DNA of 7,131 nt from an uncultured Vogesella sp. (lineage in GTDB: Bacteria > Pseudomonadota > Gammaproteobacteria > Burkholderiales > Chromobacteriaceae), in assembly GCA_946479405.1 (NCBI GenBank), contig CAMLGD010000171.1:1-7131 (forward strand), read 5' to 3'. The notes below the pieces were generated by a model, which had not been told where the DNA came from, made no database searches, and saw only the letters and a program-made list of their open reading frames with translations. The translations under genes were made by a program, and so were the position numbers. The stretch's first letter is position 1; every line of letters begins with the position of its first letter. Below, in pieces: positions 5,253 to 7,131 of this stretch.

Positions 5253-6744
5253 GCTTCATTTCCTCGTCGATCAGCGACTCGTGGCCGGCGGCCTTGCCAA
5301 ACTCCTCTTCCAGGATTGCCTCGATCGCCACCGGGCGGAACGGGTGCACCTTCTGCACGAATATCGTCCACACCAGCGCATACACGGCGGTAAGGCCCAG
5401 CATCACACCGAACGGCACGTAGATGTCACGGCTGTTCATGCCCGGCGGGGTGATATACCAGATGGCGATGATGATGCCGACGCTGGAAATGATCTGCGGC
5501 AGCGGGAACCACGGCGAGCGGTAGGCACGCGGGAACTCCGGGCGACGCAGGCGCAGCAGCGCCACCGAGATATTCACCAGCAGGTAGGCCACACCCCAGG
5601 CGCACACGGCGGCCAGCACCAGCGGCATGATGCGGTCGAGGTCGCCGTGGATGTACCAGGCGTGGGCACACGGCACCACCACCGCAACCAGGATGCCGAA
5701 CAGCGGCGTCTTGAAACGCGGATGCAGGTAGGTGAACACCTTGGGCAGTGCGCCATCCAGTGCCATGCCGTACAGAATGCGCGGCAGCGCGGCGATCAGG
5801 GTATTGATGGTGGCGGCACCGGCAAACAGCAGGCCGACACCCAGCCAGATCTTGCCGAACGGACCCATTACCTGGCCGGCAAAGGCCGGAATCGCCATCG
5901 GGGTATCCAGCAGGTGCGGGCCAGCCAGATTTTTCGGGTCCATCGGCACGTTGGCCACCTGGTGCACCATGGCGGCGCCGTAGATGAACATGGTGGTCGC
6001 CACGCCGGTGAGGCCCAGTTTGGCGGCCAGTGGAATGTTGCGGCCGGCACGCTTCAGTTCCGGTGCCAGCGGCGTCACCAGTTCAAAGCCGACGAACATG
6101 AACATCGCCATACCGATCAGGCTCAGTACGCCGCTGGGGTCGGACAGGTCCAGCGGGCTGCCGAACCAGCCGTCCAGATGTACCGCCGGTGCCTTGATGA
6201 GGCCGATGATGCCGAAGATGGTCAGCGTCGCCCACATCACGAAGGTAAGAATGATCTCGGCCTTGCCGAAGATGGTGATGCCCAGCGCGTTGAGTATGCC
6301 GAACAGCACCACCAGCCCCACGCCCACCTGCCAGGAGCTGCCGCTGCTCTCCATCATGGTGTTGAGGTGCTCGAAGTTCACCAGCGCCATGATGCCGGAG
6401 AGGATGGTCTCGGCGGTGCCGGCAAACACATGCACCAACAGGTAGGCGGAGATGGTGCCGGTAATGGCGAAGAAGCGCCCCATGCCACAGGAGATGTAGT
6501 CGTACACCGCGCCGGAGGTAGGCAGCATCGATGCCGCCTCGGAGAAGGTAGTGGCCTGCGCCTGCATCATGATCCAGGCGATCACCATCGCCAGCGCGAA
6601 GGTACTGCCGGCCATGCCGAAGCCGCTGGTGACGGTGAGGATCACCGGGCTGGCCATCACCACGCCCACCGAGCTGGCCAGCGCCACCGGAAAGCCCACC
6701 ACCCCCTGGTCGAGGTAGCGGGCAAGTTTCTGTTGAATAGTCAT
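5233..6744 (-). CDS. APC-superfamily amino acid/amine permease
   Basis: A 503-aa inner-membrane secondary transporter of the amino acid-polyamine-organocation type. About 12 hydrophobic helices can be read: near 14-40, 44-64, 90-120, 140-158, 162-183, 205-228, 240-262, 290-325, 347-365, 372-397, 414-432 and 441-463. SPVILTVTSGFG (32-43), the unwound first helix typical of the fold, and SEAASMLPTSGAVYDY (68-83) are characteristic. The cytosolic tail is acidic (EAILEEEFGKA, 475-485). ATG 6744 is preceded by AGGAG 9 bases upstream. It overlaps the DUF3156-like gene by 20 bp and lies 86 bp downstream of the LuxR-type gene, so all three may form one operon. The substrate cannot be read. An amine or aromatic amino acid is favoured only by the moaF, LuxR and HpaR-like neighbours. 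Confidence 0.87.
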   Translation of the reverse strand: MTIQQKLARYLDQGVVGFPVALASSVGVVMASPVILTVTSGFGMAGSTFALAMVIAWIMMQAQATTFSEAASMLPTSGAVYDYISCGMGRFFAITGTISAYLLVHVFAGTAETILSGIMALVNFEHLNTMMESSGSSWQVGVGLVVLFGILNALGITIFGKAEIILTFVMWATLTIFGIIGLIKAPAVHLDGWFGSPLDLSDPSGVLSLIGMAMFMFVGFELVTPLAPELKRAGRNIPLAAKLGLTGVATTMFIYGAAMVHQVANVPMDPKNLAGPHLLDTPMAIPAFAGQVMGPFGKIWLGVGLLFAGAATINTLIAALPRILYGMALDGALPKVFTYLHPRFKTPLFGILVAVVVPCAHAWYIHGDLDRIMPLVLAAVCAWGVAYLLVNISVALLRLRRPEFPRAYRSPWFPLPQIISSVGIIIAIWYITPPGMNSRDIYVPFGVMLGLTAVYALVWTIFVQKVHPFRPVAIEAILEEEFGKAAGHESLIDEEMKRAASLG

Positions 6745-6798
6745 TGCTGATGACTCCTAATCTGTTTCTCGCTTTGTAGCCGGCACCCTGTACTGGGT

Positions 6799-6828
6799 TT
6801 TATCGCGGGGCCGGTGCTGTTTGGCCAA
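6799..6828 (-). promoter_or_regulatory. Weak candidate promoter for the permease operon
   Basis: On the minus strand, TTGGCC (6828-6823) and GATAAA (6804-6799) are separated by 18 bases, each matching the sigma-70 consensus at 4 of 6 positions. The -35-like box lies in the perfect palindrome TTGGCCAA (6821-6828). It sits just after the stop of the LuxR-type gene, 55 bases before the permease start. Chance matches of this quality are common. Confidence 0.25.
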
Positions 6829-6830
6829 TT

Positions 6831-7131
6831 CTAGCCGGCCAATCCTTGTTCCGTGCCCTGCGCCAGCTCCAGAAACAGCCGGCTGGCAAGCCCGGTACGG
6901 TTATTCACGCCGAACTTGCGGTACAGGTGCTGCAGATGGGTTTTCACCGTCGGCAGCCCCATGTCCAGCAAGCGGGCAATGCTCTTGTTGCTGGCACCAT
7001 CGCGCAGCAGCAACGCCACTTCGCGTTCGCGCGGGGTCAGCGCCACCTCTTCCAGCCCGGCCTCTGCGGCCAACTGCAGCGGCAGATTGCCGCTGGCCGC
7101 CAGCTCCAGCAGGCCGTGCAGCTGCTGCAGC
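6831..7131 (-). CDS. LuxR-type transcriptional regulator, C-terminal part
   Basis: Partial gene. The frame is open to the right edge of the window, giving 99 visible residues; the N-terminus lies outside. TTG at 7073 is an internal Leu, not a convincing start. The visible part holds a complete GerE/LuxR helix-turn-helix: LTPREREVALLLRDGASNKS (31-50), IARLLDMGLPTVKTHLQHLY (51-70), RKFGVNNRT (71-79). These cover the TxRE, NKxIA and TVKxH family signatures. Upstream residues (LQQLHGLLELAASG) look like the end of a linker or helical region. The missing N-terminal domain would tell whether it is a response regulator, a MalT-like ATPase or another class. Position directly upstream of the permease suggests it controls that operon. 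MoaR, activator of the Klebsiella monoamine regulon, has this type of C-terminus, which makes a MoaR-like role plausible but unproven. Confidence 0.88.
   Translation of the reverse strand, partial: LQQLHGLLELAASGNLPLQLAAEAGLEEVALTPREREVALLLRDGASNKSIARLLDMGLPTVKTHLQHLYRKFGVNNRTGLASRLFLELAQGTEQGLAG

Noticed and set aside
5281..6750. 489-aa histidine/glutamine-rich plus-strand open frame
   Set aside because: Exact antisense shadow of the permease gene; composition is typical of the reverse strand of a GC-rich membrane protein gene.

Overview
The window is GC-rich bacterial DNA with dense reading frames, good Shine-Dalgarno sites and hairpin terminators. Gene content and intergenic repeats suggest a proteobacterium, most likely a betaproteobacterium of the Chromobacteriaceae type (Vogesella, Chromobacterium, Aquitalea). 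That placement is inferred from overall character, not from a marker gene.

Layout. 1-606: end of an unidentified upstream transcript with a strong terminator (115-149), then a leader of about 450 bases rich in small palindromes. 607-2263 (+): moaF and a UcpA-like short-chain dehydrogenase (SDR), a likely two-gene operon. 2264-2594: gene-free, with three related terminator hairpins. 2595-3383 (-): a second SDR. 3384-3516: divergent promoter region with an imperfect palindrome. 3517-3993 (+): a MarR regulator resembling HpaR. 3994-4649: gene-free and repeat-rich, flanked by two copies of a 98-99 bp segment (the MarR gene's 3' end plus its terminator). 4650-6744 (-): a DUF3156-like protein and a 12-helix APC-superfamily permease, overlapping by 20 bp. 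6831-7131 (-): the C-terminal DNA-binding half of a LuxR-type regulator that runs off the window edge.

How the genes may work together. MoaF takes its name from the Klebsiella monoamine (moa) regulon, which is controlled by MoaR, a regulator with a LuxR-type helix-turn-helix. HpaR-type MarR proteins respond to 4-hydroxyphenylacetate-type aromatics, which are what tyramine oxidation yields. MoaF, SDRs, an amine or amino-acid type permease, a LuxR regulator and an HpaR-like repressor therefore fit an island for uptake and breakdown of aromatic monoamines or related compounds. No amine oxidase or aldehyde dehydrogenase is visible, so substrate and pathway remain inference. The least explained parts are the DUF3156-like partner of the permease, the biochemical job of MoaF, the duplicated gene tail with terminator, and a 10-mer (TGCGGCCAAC) found seven times.
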